In this document: positions 33,755 through 42,464 of the stretch, piece after piece
Numbering within the stretch: position 1 is the first letter of the stretch
Layout: every line of letters starts with the position of its first letter
Assembly: GCA_020347645.1 (NCBI GenBank)
Contig: CP070736.1
Location: 396,553-453,083, forward strand
Length of the DNA stretch: 56,531 bases
Source of the DNA: Methanobacteriota archaeon
GTDB taxonomy: Archaea > Thermoplasmatota > Thermoplasmata > UBA10834
Reading direction: 5' to 3'
Made by a program: the position numbers and the translations under genes
The notes under the pieces: model-generated
Seen by the model: the letters and a program-made list of their open reading frames with translations, nothing else
What the model was told of the DNA's origin: nothing
The model's database searches: none

Positions 33755-34057
33755 ATGATTCCTCATTCCTACTTGATGGCAGTCGATGAAGGCGTTCTCT
33801 TGGCGGTCGAAGTGTCGCCCGGAGCGAAGCAGACTGCGATAAGCGGCATTAACGAATGGCGAAGCGCACTACAAGTCAGAGTGGCAGCACCTCCAGAAAA
33901 GGGAAGGGCGAATATGGAGCTTAGGAGATACTTATCGGAGAGGTTATCGCTGCAACCAAGCGACGTCCGGATAATAAAGGGAGCACGCTCCCGCCACAAA
34001 ACGATATTTGTCAGGATATCTCCTGATGAATTTAAGAGGCGCATGCAGGTGAAGTAG
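33755..34057 (+). CDS. DUF167 (YggU-like) family protein
   Basis: 100 residues. The core VEVSPGAKQTAISGI and LQVRVAAPPEKGRANMELRRYL is the DUF167/YggU signature, followed by SDVRIIKGARSRHKTIFV. Structures of the family exist, but its function is unknown. ATG 33755 lies about 35 bases after a TATA-like box; ATG 33776 is an alternative. The Toprim gene follows directly, so they are co-transcribed, and the GINS gene diverges from them, placing it among replication and RNA-processing genes. Confidence 0.88.
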   Translation: MIPHSYLMAVDEGVLLAVEVSPGAKQTAISGINEWRSALQVRVAAPPEKGRANMELRRYLSERLSLQPSDVRIIKGARSRHKTIFVRISPDEFKRRMQVK

Positions 34058-34468
34058 ATGATGTCGCCAGAGGAACGGCTCGAACGCATATTGAAAGCCA
34101 TCGATGAGTTGGAGTCGCTAAGTGAGGAGATGCCAATAGTCGTCGAGGGCAAACGGGATGTGGAAGCCCTTGGACGCATGGGCATCGCAAAGAACGTCGT
34201 GAGCCTCAGCAAAGGCATATCGGTATTTGCCTTCTGTGAGTCCCTGACTAGGAATTGGAATTCGGTCGTGATACTCACGGACTGGGACCGGAAGGGTGGC
34301 CGCCTTGCGAGAAAGCTCAAGGAGGCAGTCGAAGCGAACGGTGCGAGACCGATTGAATCCATAAGGACGCAGCTAGCCTACTTGGCAAAGAAGGAGGTCA
34401 AGGATGTTGAAAGCATTCCTACATTCGTGCAGAACCTGCGTAACCTGGCAGGCGTGAAGCAGCCCTGA
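34058..34468 (+). CDS. Toprim-domain protein (UPF0292 / M5-like)
   Basis: 136 residues consisting mostly of one Toprim fold: the conserved glutamate Glu30 in PIVVEGKRDVEAL and the DxD pair in VILTDWDRKGG (Asp75, Asp77). Small archaeal Toprim proteins of this kind are related to bacterial RNase M5 and primase catalytic cores and probably cut or join nucleic acid with Mg2+. GGTGA lies five bases before the ATG, inside the end of DUF167. The exact substrate is unknown. Confidence 0.87.
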   Translation: MMSPEERLERILKAIDELESLSEEMPIVVEGKRDVEALGRMGIAKNVVSLSKGISVFAFCESLTRNWNSVVILTDWDRKGGRLARKLKEAVEANGARPIESIRTQLAYLAKKEVKDVESIPTFVQNLRNLAGVKQP

Positions 34469-34490
34469 TCGACAGGCGAATCATGACAAA

Positions 34491-34500
34491 GGTTTTAGCG
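34491..34500 (+). promoter_or_regulatory. TATA-like box of gcvPA-gcvPB
   Basis: GGTTTTAGCG is about 30 bases before ATG 34525; no Shine-Dalgarno site precedes that ATG. Confidence 0.4.
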
Positions 34501-34524
34501 TAGAATTCCAATAAAACGCTCGTT

Positions 34525-35856
34525 ATGCAGCGCACTGAATGCTCCGCTCTGATGATGTCTGTTCTGGGCATTGCGAGCGTCGAAGAGCTCTTTGAGGATA
34601 TCCCGAAGAAGGTGAGGACGAGTGGCCTCAAGCTTCCAGATAGGGTAGAGGAGGCAGATCTTGCGAGAGCGCTGCGCGACATGCTCGCTTCAAACAAACC
34701 GGTGACGGAATGGCTTAGCTTTCTAGGGGCCGGGGTTTACTTCCATCACATACCTGCTGCGGTGAGGAGTATAGTCTCGCGCTCGGAGTTTCTCACTTCT
34801 TACACTCCGTATCAGTCAGAAGTCAGCCAGGGAATGCTCCAGGCGCTCTTCGAGTATCAATCCTTCATCGCTGAACTAACAGGCGTGGATGTGGTCAACA
34901 GCAGCATGTACGATGCATCAACCGCGCTAGGCGAGGGCGTCCTCATGAGCCACCGTATCTCGGGAGGGACCAGGTTCTTGTCGAGCAAGGCGGTAAACCC
35001 CGAAAAACTGTCCGTCGCAAGGCTTTACGCGAAGGGCGCGAACATGGAGGTAGCGACTGTGGATTATGACGAAAACTCCGGAACAGTCGATTTGGACGAC
35101 CTCGCCTCGAAGATGACCGACGATGTGTCTGGATTCTACTTCGAAACGCCGAACGTCTTCGGCGTGTTTGAGACATGCTGGAAGGAGATACGCGAGATTG
35201 TAGGGGAGAAGACGCTGATAATAGGTGCCAATCCTCTTGCTCTAGCAATAGTTCGGTCGCCTGGTGAAATGGGAGCGGACATAGTAATCGGAGATGCACA
35301 AGTTTTGGGCGTTCCCATGAACCTGGGAGGGCCTTCGATCGGTGTATTCGGCTGCAGAGCGGATCATATTCGCAAGATGCCGGGACGATTGATAGGGATG
35401 ACAGAAGATGCCGAAGGCACACGCTCATTTTGTATGACTCTTCAAACCAGGGAGCAGCATATTCGGCGTAGCAGAGCCACCTCTAACATTTGCACGAATC
35501 AGGCACTGCTTGCGGTGGCGGTTGCGGCGCACTTGGCACTACTTGGCAGGGAAGGACTCAGAACAGTTGCCATGAAGAACCTAGTCAATATGAAATCCCT
35601 CTCCTCCGAGATCGATTCCCTCGACGGATACACGGCGCCCGTGTTTGGCGCCCCTCATTTCAACGAATTCGTCATGCGTTCACCGGTCTCGATTGACCGC
35701 CTTAACGAAATTCTCAGAAAAGAGAAGATACACGGAGGGTATGCAATAGGAGAATGGTTTCCTGAATTGAAGGACTGCGCGCTCGTAACAACGACTGAGA
35801 TGCACACATCGAACGACCATCGAAGATTCATTGAGGCCCTGAGGGTGAGCAAGTGA
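34525..35856 (+). CDS. gcvPA: Glycine dehydrogenase (decarboxylating) subunit 1
   Basis: 443 residues of the N-terminal-type P-protein subunit of the glycine cleavage system. It matches the family from the start (GIASVEELFEDIPKKVR) through FLGAGVYFHHIPAAV and TPYQSEVSQGMLQALFEYQ. Together with subunit 2 it decarboxylates glycine and loads aminomethyl on the H protein. Subunit 1 lacks the pyridoxal-phosphate lysine. The next gene begins at a GTG overlapping this stop by four bases, so the subunits are translated together. H, T and L proteins are not in this window. Confidence 0.96.
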   Translation: MQRTECSALMMSVLGIASVEELFEDIPKKVRTSGLKLPDRVEEADLARALRDMLASNKPVTEWLSFLGAGVYFHHIPAAVRSIVSRSEFLTSYTPYQSEVSQGMLQALFEYQSFIAELTGVDVVNSSMYDASTALGEGVLMSHRISGGTRFLSSKAVNPEKLSVARLYAKGANMEVATVDYDENSGTVDLDDLASKMTDDVSGFYFETPNVFGVFETCWKEIREIVGEKTLIIGANPLALAIVRSPGEMGADIVIGDAQVLGVPMNLGGPSIGVFGCRADHIRKMPGRLIGMTEDAEGTRSFCMTLQTREQHIRRSRATSNICTNQALLAVAVAAHLALLGREGLRTVAMKNLVNMKSLSSEIDSLDGYTAPVFGAPHFNEFVMRSPVSIDRLNEILRKEKIHGGYAIGEWFPELKDCALVTTTEMHTSNDHRRFIEALRVSK

Positions 35857-37334
35857 GATATCATCAGGCGGTTCATGAGGTCCCTATCCTTTTGGAGGGG
35901 TGTGCCCCCATAGTCGACGATAGAGCTGGGCGCGAGTCAGAAGGATTGCTGCCCAGCGACCTCCTCCGCGGCGGTCTGGAGTTGCCGGACCTGCCAGAAA
36001 GAGAGGTCGTTAAACACTTCATCAATCTTTCGCAGATGAACTTCGGGGTTGACAATGGCCTGTACCCCCTTGGTTCATGCACGATGAAGTACAATCCGAA
36101 GATATGCGACGAGATATCCTCTATGGACACCGTCGCACATCTCCACCCGCTTCAGGACGTATCGACCATTCAGGGTGCTTTGGCGATTATGTTCGAGCTT
36201 GAGAACATGTTGTGTGAGATAGGCGGCATCGACGCGGTGACTCTTCAACCGGCTGCTGGGGCACACGGCGAATTTACAGGCATGCAGATCGCGAGGGCAT
36301 ATCATGAGTCAAGAGGGGAGAGTAGGAGTGAGATCGTGCTCCCTGATACTGCTCACGGAACGAATCCTGCCAGTGCTGCCATGGTAGGGTACGATGTTCT
36401 TGACCTGCCGTCCAAGGATGGCTGCGTGGATGTCGAAGCACTCAAAGCAGCTGTCTCTGACGACACTGCCGCGTTTATGCTGACGAATCCGAACACCCTT
36501 GGCCTATTCGAAAAGGAAGTTGTCGAAATCGCAGACATCGTTCATGAAGCGGGCGCGCTTCTGTATTATGACGGAGCTAATCTCAACGCCATAATGGGCA
36601 AGACCTCGCCTGGAAGGATGGACTTTGACATCGTCCATTTCAACCTCCACAAAACCTTCGCTACCCCGCACGGCGGAGGAGGTCCTGGAGCTGGACCCGT
36701 GGGTGTCAAGCAGCATCTAGAGGGATTCTTGCCAGTCCCCAGAATCGTTTGCAGGAATGACATGTACGAACTGGACTATGATCGCCCTGAGAGCATCGGC
36801 AAGGTCAAGGCATTTTATGGCAACTTCGCTGTCCTCGTCCGCGCGTATGCATACATCAAGATGTACGGCAGAGATCTTCAACACGTGTCGGAGCAGGCTG
36901 TCCTCAATTCGAACTACCTGAAGCAGGGGTTAATGGATGTCTTCGAGATGCCTTACGGAAAGCTCAGAAAACATGAGTTCGTCCTTAGCGGACGAGCACT
37001 CAAGAAGCGCGGCTTGAGAACCATGGATTTCGCGAAGAGACTGCTTGATTACGGCTTTCATGCGCCCACGGTTTACTTCCCGCTGATAGTCGACGAAGCG
37101 TTGATGATAGAGCCTACGGAGACGGAGACGAAGGACAATCTCGATGCATTCATCGCAGCCTGCAAGCAGATAATGTCCGAGGATCCTGAGATTGTCAGGA
37201 GCGCGCCCCACAATGCTGCCAGAAGACGGATAGACGAGGTGAAGGCTGCCAGAGACATGATTCTCAGTTGGAGAAGTTACAGGGGGAAGAAGGAATCCCA
37301 CCACAACGGACAGGCATCTACTGCTCGCGATTGA
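35853..37334 (+). CDS. gcvPB: Glycine dehydrogenase (decarboxylating) subunit 2
   Basis: 493 residues, the catalytic pyridoxal-phosphate subunit. The cofactor lysine, near residue 267, is in FNLHKTFATPHGG, followed by the glycine-rich GGPGAGPVGV. QMNFGVDNGLYPLGSCTMKYNP near the N-terminus is also diagnostic. GTG start 35853 has GGTGA upstream within gcvPA. Glycine made by Tdh and Kbl could feed this enzyme. The last 17 bases overlap the convergent Lrp-like gene. Confidence 0.96.
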   Translation: MRYHQAVHEVPILLEGCAPIVDDRAGRESEGLLPSDLLRGGLELPDLPEREVVKHFINLSQMNFGVDNGLYPLGSCTMKYNPKICDEISSMDTVAHLHPLQDVSTIQGALAIMFELENMLCEIGGIDAVTLQPAAGAHGEFTGMQIARAYHESRGESRSEIVLPDTAHGTNPASAAMVGYDVLDLPSKDGCVDVEALKAAVSDDTAAFMLTNPNTLGLFEKEVVEIADIVHEAGALLYYDGANLNAIMGKTSPGRMDFDIVHFNLHKTFATPHGGGGPGAGPVGVKQHLEGFLPVPRIVCRNDMYELDYDRPESIGKVKAFYGNFAVLVRAYAYIKMYGRDLQHVSEQAVLNSNYLKQGLMDVFEMPYGKLRKHEFVLSGRALKKRGLRTMDFAKRLLDYGFHAPTVYFPLIVDEALMIEPTETETKDNLDAFIAACKQIMSEDPEIVRSAPHNAARRRIDEVKAARDMILSWRSYRGKKESHHNGQASTARD

Positions 37335-37563
37335 ACCTCGCGCAGATGAGGGTTCTAGAGCCAGTCACGCCACTGACGCTTCGCACCTTCTGCAAGACGA
37401 CATCGCACAACTTGTCGTAGTCGTCGGTTTCCAGTCTCGCGATTACATCATACTGGCCGAAGAGCTGGTGAGCCTCTGTCAGTTCAGGAAGGTCTCTTAT
37501 CTGATTGACGACGTAATCCTCTTTCCCGGTTGCTGTCGTGATTAGAACGTACGCTACTACCAG
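37318..37563 (-). CDS. Stand-alone Lrp/AsnC effector-binding (RAM) domain protein, CTG start
   Basis: 81 residues: LVVAYVLITTATGKEDYVV, then LFGQYDVIARLETDDYDKL, then SVSGVTGSRTLICARF. This is the ligand-binding RAM domain of Lrp/AsnC regulators without a DNA-binding half; such stand-alone domains sense amino acids and may co-assemble with full-length Lrp proteins. No ATG, GTG or TTG exists in frame between the upstream stop (37603-37605) and the conserved sequence. CTG 37563 has GGTGAG four bases upstream, and a TATA box (GAATATAAG, 37602-37610) puts transcription start near 37578, so CTG (or ATT 37581) must be used. Its 3' end overlaps gcvPB by 17 bases, suggesting a link with glycine metabolism. 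Confidence 0.8.
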   Translation of the reverse strand: MVVAYVLITTATGKEDYVVNQIRDLPELTEAHQLFGQYDVIARLETDDYDKLCDVVLQKVRSVSGVTGSRTLICARFNREQ

Positions 37564-37601
37564 AGTCTCACCCTGAGAAATGTGTAAATGCCTTGTTTCT
37601 A

Positions 37602-37610
37602 CTTATATTC
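37602..37610 (-). promoter_or_regulatory. TATA box of the Lrp-like gene
   Basis: GAATATAAG on the minus strand predicts transcription start near 37578, leaving only the GGTGAG site and CTG as an initiation region. Confidence 0.5.
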
Positions 37611-37735
37611 TATCAGCAGGGGGTAATGAAGCTTTCCAGCGAGGCCTGGGATAGACACAGGGAGAAGATTGGCCAACCACCACATACGACCAGCAAAATG
37701 TTATCTACAGAGCCTGTCAATTCGATGTCCTTGAT

Positions 37736-38329
37736 ATGACGGCTTTTATAGTAGTGGAAGGCATCGATGGCTGCGGAAAGAGCACCGCGGCGAAGTCTCT
37801 GACCCACGCCCTGGGCGAAGATTCCGTGTTGACTCGAGAGCCCACGGATTCCTGGATTGGATCGGCGGTAAGGTCTGGCGGGAAGGACGAAGTGAGCCCT
37901 TATCTTGATGCCCTTCTGTTCATGGCTGACAGAGCACAACACACTCTCCAAATCAAGAAATGGCTGGACGAAGGAAGATCTGTTGTGTGCGATAGATACT
38001 ACCATTCGACGGTCGCGTATCAGACTGCGTATCTGAGACGTCGCTCGCTCGGAGACAATTTCGATTGGTTGCTCAAGGCGAACAATCGCATATCAATCCA
38101 TCCCGATGTTACTTTTCTGCTTGTTCTTGATCCCGAGAAAGCCATAGAGAGAGTTGAAGGCAGGGGGAGTTCATCGAGGTTTGAAAAGACTGATTTCCTC
38201 AGAGAGGTGCAGGCAAATTACGAAAGGCTTGCGCGAGCAGACGACACAATCGTCCTGATTGATGGTGGTGACTCGCCGGAGAGAATTGTCGATTGCCTGC
38301 TCCGAGACATCAAAGAGAGGAAGCTTTAA
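37736..38329 (+). CDS. tmk: Thymidylate kinase
   Basis: 197 residues. P-loop EGIDGCGKST at 8-17, TREPTDSWIG as the dTMP-binding loop, ADRAQHTLQIKKWLDEG and VCDRYYHSTVAYQ as the DRY/H motif, and a lid segment EGRGSSSRFEKTDFL. It phosphorylates dTMP to dTDP for DNA synthesis. ATG 37736 stands about 35 bases after an AT-rich box, probably leaderless. It is followed by coaBC, which appears to have its own TATA box inside the end of tmk. Confidence 0.95.
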   Translation: MTAFIVVEGIDGCGKSTAAKSLTHALGEDSVLTREPTDSWIGSAVRSGGKDEVSPYLDALLFMADRAQHTLQIKKWLDEGRSVVCDRYYHSTVAYQTAYLRRRSLGDNFDWLLKANNRISIHPDVTFLLVLDPEKAIERVEGRGSSSRFEKTDFLREVQANYERLARADDTIVLIDGGDSPERIVDCLLRDIKERKL

Positions 38330-38333
38330 TATC
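38323..38333 (+). promoter_or_regulatory. TATA box of coaBC-pantoate kinase
   Basis: GCTTTAATATC overlaps the tmk stop and is about 30 bases before ATG 38358, fitting a leaderless coaBC message. Confidence 0.5.
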
Positions 38334-38357
38334 ATTGGAGGCCTGGGAAGTCGGCGA

Positions 38358-39548
38358 ATGCACCCCGCAAATGCTCTCAAGTGCTCTAAGAGCGAGAAGC
38401 TCAAGGACCGACGTATAGTCCTGGGAGTGACTGGCAGCATAGCCGCTGTAGAGTCTGTCAAGCTCTGCAGGGAGCTGATTAGGCATGGGGCAGAGGTCCA
38501 TGTAGTCATGTCGGCTGACGCGCAGAAGATTTTGCACCCCTATGCGTTGGAGTTCGCGTCAGGAAGGCCTGTAACGACCGAAATAGATGGTAGAGTCCAG
38601 CATGTAGCCCTGTGTGGGTCTGTGACGGATAGGGTCGATATGCTCTTGATAGCGCCTGCCACTGCAAACACGATATCCAAGATTGCCTGCGGAATCGACG
38701 ATACCACTGTCACAACGTTTGCCACTACCGCTCTTGGCACTGGAATCCCGGTTATGGTCGTCCCTGCTATGCATGGCAGCATGATCCGGCACAAGATAGT
38801 TCTCAGAAACATCGATTGCCTGAAGGATTTGGGAGTAATCGTTCTGGATTGTAGTCTGGATGAAGCCAAGGCCAAGATGCCGTCAACGGACGAGATAGTG
38901 GCTAAGACCATATCAAGAGCAGGCCGCGGGGACATGCGAGGAGTCAAGGTCCTCGTCATTGCAGGTTCGACCGAGGAGCCGTTGGATGACATCAGGGTGC
39001 TGACAAACCGTAGCTCAGGGGAGACGGGTGTGGAACTCGCCAAGGCGGCCTATGAAAGAGGGGCAGATGTAGAGCTCTGGATGGGACGGTGCGGAGTCGC
39101 CATTCCAAGTTACCTGACCACGAAAAGATTCTCGACCGCGGTCGAACTGGAAGGAATGATAGACGACAAGGCCGGCGCCGACATAGTATTGTTCCCAGCT
39201 GCAGTTTCGGATTACCGGCCAGATCGCTATAATGGAAAGATGCCGTCGACGAATGATACTGTGACATTGACTTTGAGTAAGACACCAAAGCTCGTCGACA
39301 AGGTCGTCGGTGCCACTGTCGTGGCATTCAAGGCTCAATCAAGAGCTCAGGAATCGCAACTCGTCCAAGAGGCAGTCGAACTGATTGAGAGAGCAGGCTG
39401 CTCCTTCGCCGTCGCAAACCGAATGGAGGACGTTGAACGAGGTATGACGCGGGCACTCATAGTCGAAAGAGATGGATCGGTAGAAGAGGTCTCTGGATCA
39501 AAAGCGGCGGTGGCAGAGAAGATCCTTGACAGATCGCTGAAAGGATGA
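38358..39548 (+). CDS. coaBC: Bifunctional phosphopantothenoylcysteine decarboxylase / phosphopantothenate-cysteine ligase
   Basis: 396 residues. The N-terminal half is the FMN-dependent decarboxylase (VLGVTGSIAAVESVKLCREL, LLIAPATANTISKIACGIDD, VPAMHGSM). The C-terminal half is the ligase (VLVIAGSTEEPLDDIRVLTNRSSG, FPAAVSDYRP). Together they turn 4'-phosphopantothenate into 4'-phosphopantetheine for CoA. I start at ATG 38358, 25-30 bases after the TATA box; the frame runs back to 38259 inside tmk. Pantoate kinase follows four bases later, giving a CoA operon. Confidence 0.95.
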   Translation: MHPANALKCSKSEKLKDRRIVLGVTGSIAAVESVKLCRELIRHGAEVHVVMSADAQKILHPYALEFASGRPVTTEIDGRVQHVALCGSVTDRVDMLLIAPATANTISKIACGIDDTTVTTFATTALGTGIPVMVVPAMHGSMIRHKIVLRNIDCLKDLGVIVLDCSLDEAKAKMPSTDEIVAKTISRAGRGDMRGVKVLVIAGSTEEPLDDIRVLTNRSSGETGVELAKAAYERGADVELWMGRCGVAIPSYLTTKRFSTAVELEGMIDDKAGADIVLFPAAVSDYRPDRYNGKMPSTNDTVTLTLSKTPKLVDKVVGATVVAFKAQSRAQESQLVQEAVELIERAGCSFAVANRMEDVERGMTRALIVERDGSVEEVSGSKAAVAEKILDRSLKG

Positions 39549-39552
39549 GGCG

Positions 39553-40419
39553 ATGAGAGCGAGAGCGTTCTGCCCAGGACATGTCACCGGTTTCTTCGAA
39601 GTTAAGAGATCGGAGGACCTGTTGTCCTCCGGATCGCGCGGGGCCGGTCTATGCATCTCCCTCGGTGCGACTACGGACATCGAGGCAGCCGACTCCCGCA
39701 AGAAGACGCTTGAAGTGCACGTGAATGGCGAGCAGCGGAGAGCCTACACCACCGTTCATACTCTAAACAGGCTGCTTGGTGAGCGAGATATGGAGGTGGT
39801 CGCATCGACCAGGCTGGACCTACCAGAGAGTCAGGGGTTTGGCATGAGCGCCGCGGGGGCTCTCTCCGCTGGGTTCGCGTTGTGTGATCTCCTCGGAATA
39901 GACGCTGAATGTGCATTCGAAGCCGCTCACTCTGCAGAGATTGAATGCGCAACTGGGCTTGGAGACGTGTCATCGATTCGGTGCGGCGGCCTGGTCATAA
40001 GAGAGGCTGCTGGCCTTCCGCCGAGGGGGCGTACGCGCCGAATGGAGGGCTGTCCCGAGATTGTGTTGGCAGTTATAGGAAGCTCACTGAGAACCGCAGG
40101 AATGATTGGCGATCCTGATCTCATAATCCGGGTGAATCGCGAGGGCTCCTGGAGGGTTGATGAGCTTGCCCGAGAGCCAAGCATCAGTAAGCTGATGATG
40201 CTTTCGGCATCATTCGCGTTGGACACCGGTCTCGCTTCAAGAGAAGTCAGGTATGCAATGGCGTCCGCATCGTCAGCAGGCCTCGCCAGCATGGCTATGC
40301 TGGGGAATTCTATATTCGCGATCGGCTCGACGGATGAACTCGTCTCAGCTCTCTCGAAGCATGGAAGAACCTACACCTGTCGTGTTGACACAGAGGGTGT
40401 TCGCATGGTGCAAAAGTGA
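39553..40419 (+). CDS. Pantoate kinase
   Basis: 288 residues of the archaeal GHMP-kinase group COG1829. In archaea, pantoate is phosphorylated before condensation with beta-alanine, replacing bacterial pantothenate kinase. Landmarks: ARAFCPGHVTGFFEV at the start, the ATP loop LPESQGFGMSAAGALSAGFAL, and TGLGDVSSIRCGGLVIREAAG. ATG 39553 follows the coaBC stop with GATGAGGCG upstream. Joined with CoaBC it supports an archaeal-type CoA pathway; phosphopantothenate synthetase is not in the window. Confidence 0.93.
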   Translation: MRARAFCPGHVTGFFEVKRSEDLLSSGSRGAGLCISLGATTDIEAADSRKKTLEVHVNGEQRRAYTTVHTLNRLLGERDMEVVASTRLDLPESQGFGMSAAGALSAGFALCDLLGIDAECAFEAAHSAEIECATGLGDVSSIRCGGLVIREAAGLPPRGRTRRMEGCPEIVLAVIGSSLRTAGMIGDPDLIIRVNREGSWRVDELAREPSISKLMMLSASFALDTGLASREVRYAMASASSAGLASMAMLGNSIFAIGSTDELVSALSKHGRTYTCRVDTEGVRMVQK

Positions 40420-40436
40420 CTTATTCAGAGGGCGAT

Positions 40437-40748
40437 TCACTCGTAGAGAGTGAACATCTGGTCATCGCCTCCTACATCAAAGAGCCCGATTCGCGCACCG
40501 CTATCCAGCCATCCATGAGCATAATTGACACACGCAAATGCGTTGACCATCTCACCCTTTCTGGCGAATTCCTTGGCGTCATCCAAGTACGAGCGCGCCA
40601 TTGTGAGAAAATCCTCTGCAAGACGTCTGTTGAACGACCTCTCCGGAGCGGCCACTTCGAGATTCGCCAACGCAGTCGAAGTAAGCGTCAGGTACCTGTC
40701 GAGGCGTTCACGGGTGACAGTGCTTTCACCGACATGCACGGGCCTCAC
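40437..40748 (-). CDS. DUF357 family protein
   Basis: 103 residues, all helical, ending in the family signature NAFACVNYAHGWLDSGARIGLF. DUF357 proteins are archaeal, small and of unknown function. The start overlaps the herA stop by four bases, so it is translated together with HerA. The pairing suggests a role near HerA. Confidence 0.9.
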   Translation of the reverse strand: MRPVHVGESTVTRERLDRYLTLTSTALANLEVAAPERSFNRRLAEDFLTMARSYLDDAKEFARKGEMVNAFACVNYAHGWLDSGARIGLFDVGGDDQMFTLYE

Positions 40749-42400
40749 ATCCTTCTGTTTGGGACTATCTCGACGCTTTCTCCTCCGTGCTGTGATTCCC
40801 TGGGCCTGATGTCCACAAAGAGAGGCATCGAGACGCCGCCGCCTGTCACAATCGCGGTTCCGATTGGAAGTCTTTGAATCTCTTCCTCCATACCCTCAGT
40901 GAGCCCTTCAATGGAGGCTGCTATCGCCTTGAGGTCGTTTGGATTGTTCACTTTCAGGATGATCTGCGTGTTGCATTGACTCAGGACGTTCTTGTCGACT
41001 TTCGCAGGCCTTTGAGATATCACCAAGAGGCCAAGGCCAAACTTCCTTCCTTCGGACGCGATTGTTCTGAAAACCTTCGAGCAGGCTACCTGGCCCTGCT
41101 GGGGGCAGAAATTATGTGCCTCTTCAACGACAAGCATCATCGGAGGTATTTTGCCTACTTTCCTCAGTTCGAACAGTGCCGTCCCTATTCTATTGACTAT
41201 GAGCTCCTGCATATCTGGAGGGGTCCCTCTGAGGTTGATGATCGTTGTCTTGCCTTTTTGAATAAGCTCATCAATTTTCGTTCCCTGCTCAGCGAACACC
41301 TCTATCTCATTCAAATACTCCAGCTCTGTGATCAGGGCGCCGCTGGATTGTTCGTTGTTGGCTTCCAGCACCGCTATTATGTCGTTAATGGAGAAGTTCT
41401 CCTTGGTCTCGCGGAGCGTGTCGACTGCCCTCCTCAACATCGTCAGATATGATCGCACATTCTTCGTGTTTGTGAGTCCGAGAATCTCCCTGGCGTCGAG
41501 GTTGTGGAGTGTGAACTTAAGCGGGCGGGCTTGCTTGTTTAGGCTGGTATCTGTTGCGAACTCGACTACCTTGTCTCCATACCCTCTAGGCTTGACATGA
41601 AAGTCTCTGTGAGTCTTCTTTATCGATCCTTTCTTCCTCATGGTAGTGTATTCTCCATGAGGATCGATTATGCAGACAGTCACCTTTTGTTTCATCAGCT
41701 CTTCCACGAGAGCGCCAGAACAATAAGACTTACCTCCTCCAGTCTTGCTCAGTATGCAGACGTGCTTTTGCACGAGCAGGTTGATATCGAGTTCGACTCT
41801 GACATCATGACCAGAGAGCAGTCCGATGTAGGCGCCAGTGTCCATATGTTCCCGAATGCCAACAATGTCCTTGATGAGCTCTTCCTGAGCGCGAAACACC
41901 TCTTCGCCCGCAAGCAATGGTGTCCTAGGCACCTGCAGCAGGTTTCTGTCGTCGCGGTATCCGACGACGGTGACCGTGGCGATTTCCTTCTCTTCGATCT
42001 CTACCGGAGTGCCGTGCTTCATAGATTTGACGCCATCCGTCGTCAGGTTCGTTCTTCGCTCGATCTCAGAAACCTGGCCAAGCACGAATCCGTGTATCTT
42101 GTGTTTGACTTGGACGAACTCCATCTTCTCGAGCGGGGAAGTGACGACAATGTTGAATCTCAATGTGCCGACGTTTCCGTATATGATCCCGACGGATTCA
42201 AGGGCGCCTCGTCGACCACCACGAGCCTCTTTGGAATGGTTCTTTGATGGCCCAGTCTCCACCGTCTCTTTGATGCTTTCAGGGAGCTCGTCCTCGGATT
42301 CTGCGGTTGATAGGTCCATCTGGTCAGTGCTCGGGTTCAATGGCATCCCATCTCGATTTCCCAATATGACGATTTGTTCTATTAATGCTTTCGACGACAT
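40745..42400 (-). CDS. herA: HerA-family ATPase/helicase
   Basis: 551 residues. The N-terminal ~70 residues are a variable acidic segment. Then comes a HAS-barrel-like beta domain (GTLRFNIVV, KIHGFVLGQVSEIERRTNL) and the hexameric ATPase: Walker A CILSKTGGGKSYCSGALVEE, Walker B MMLVVEEAHNFCP, and the arginine-finger region (FGLGLLVISQRPAKV). HerA normally works with the nuclease NurA, and with Mre11 and Rad50, in end resection. None of these is adjacent here, so it may be the canonical HerA or a paralogue. It pairs with DUF357 and diverges from prs. Confidence 0.9.
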   Translation of the reverse strand: MSSKALIEQIVILGNRDGMPLNPSTDQMDLSTAESEDELPESIKETVETGPSKNHSKEARGGRRGALESVGIIYGNVGTLRFNIVVTSPLEKMEFVQVKHKIHGFVLGQVSEIERRTNLTTDGVKSMKHGTPVEIEEKEIATVTVVGYRDDRNLLQVPRTPLLAGEEVFRAQEELIKDIVGIREHMDTGAYIGLLSGHDVRVELDINLLVQKHVCILSKTGGGKSYCSGALVEELMKQKVTVCIIDPHGEYTTMRKKGSIKKTHRDFHVKPRGYGDKVVEFATDTSLNKQARPLKFTLHNLDAREILGLTNTKNVRSYLTMLRRAVDTLRETKENFSINDIIAVLEANNEQSSGALITELEYLNEIEVFAEQGTKIDELIQKGKTTIINLRGTPPDMQELIVNRIGTALFELRKVGKIPPMMLVVEEAHNFCPQQGQVACSKVFRTIASEGRKFGLGLLVISQRPAKVDKNVLSQCNTQIILKVNNPNDLKAIAASIEGLTEGMEEEIQRLPIGTAIVTGGGVSMPLFVDIRPRESQHGGESVEIVPNRRM

Positions 42401-42424
42401 GCCACAGGGGTCCTGACAGCGTCA

Positions 42425-42434
42425 ACATATATGA
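42425..42434 (+). promoter_or_regulatory. TATA box of prs
   Basis: ACATATATGA lies about 35 bases before ATG 42465 in the short divergent region with herA. Confidence 0.5.
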
Positions 42435-42464
42435 GAATGGATGACGTTGTCGGCGGTCGATATC

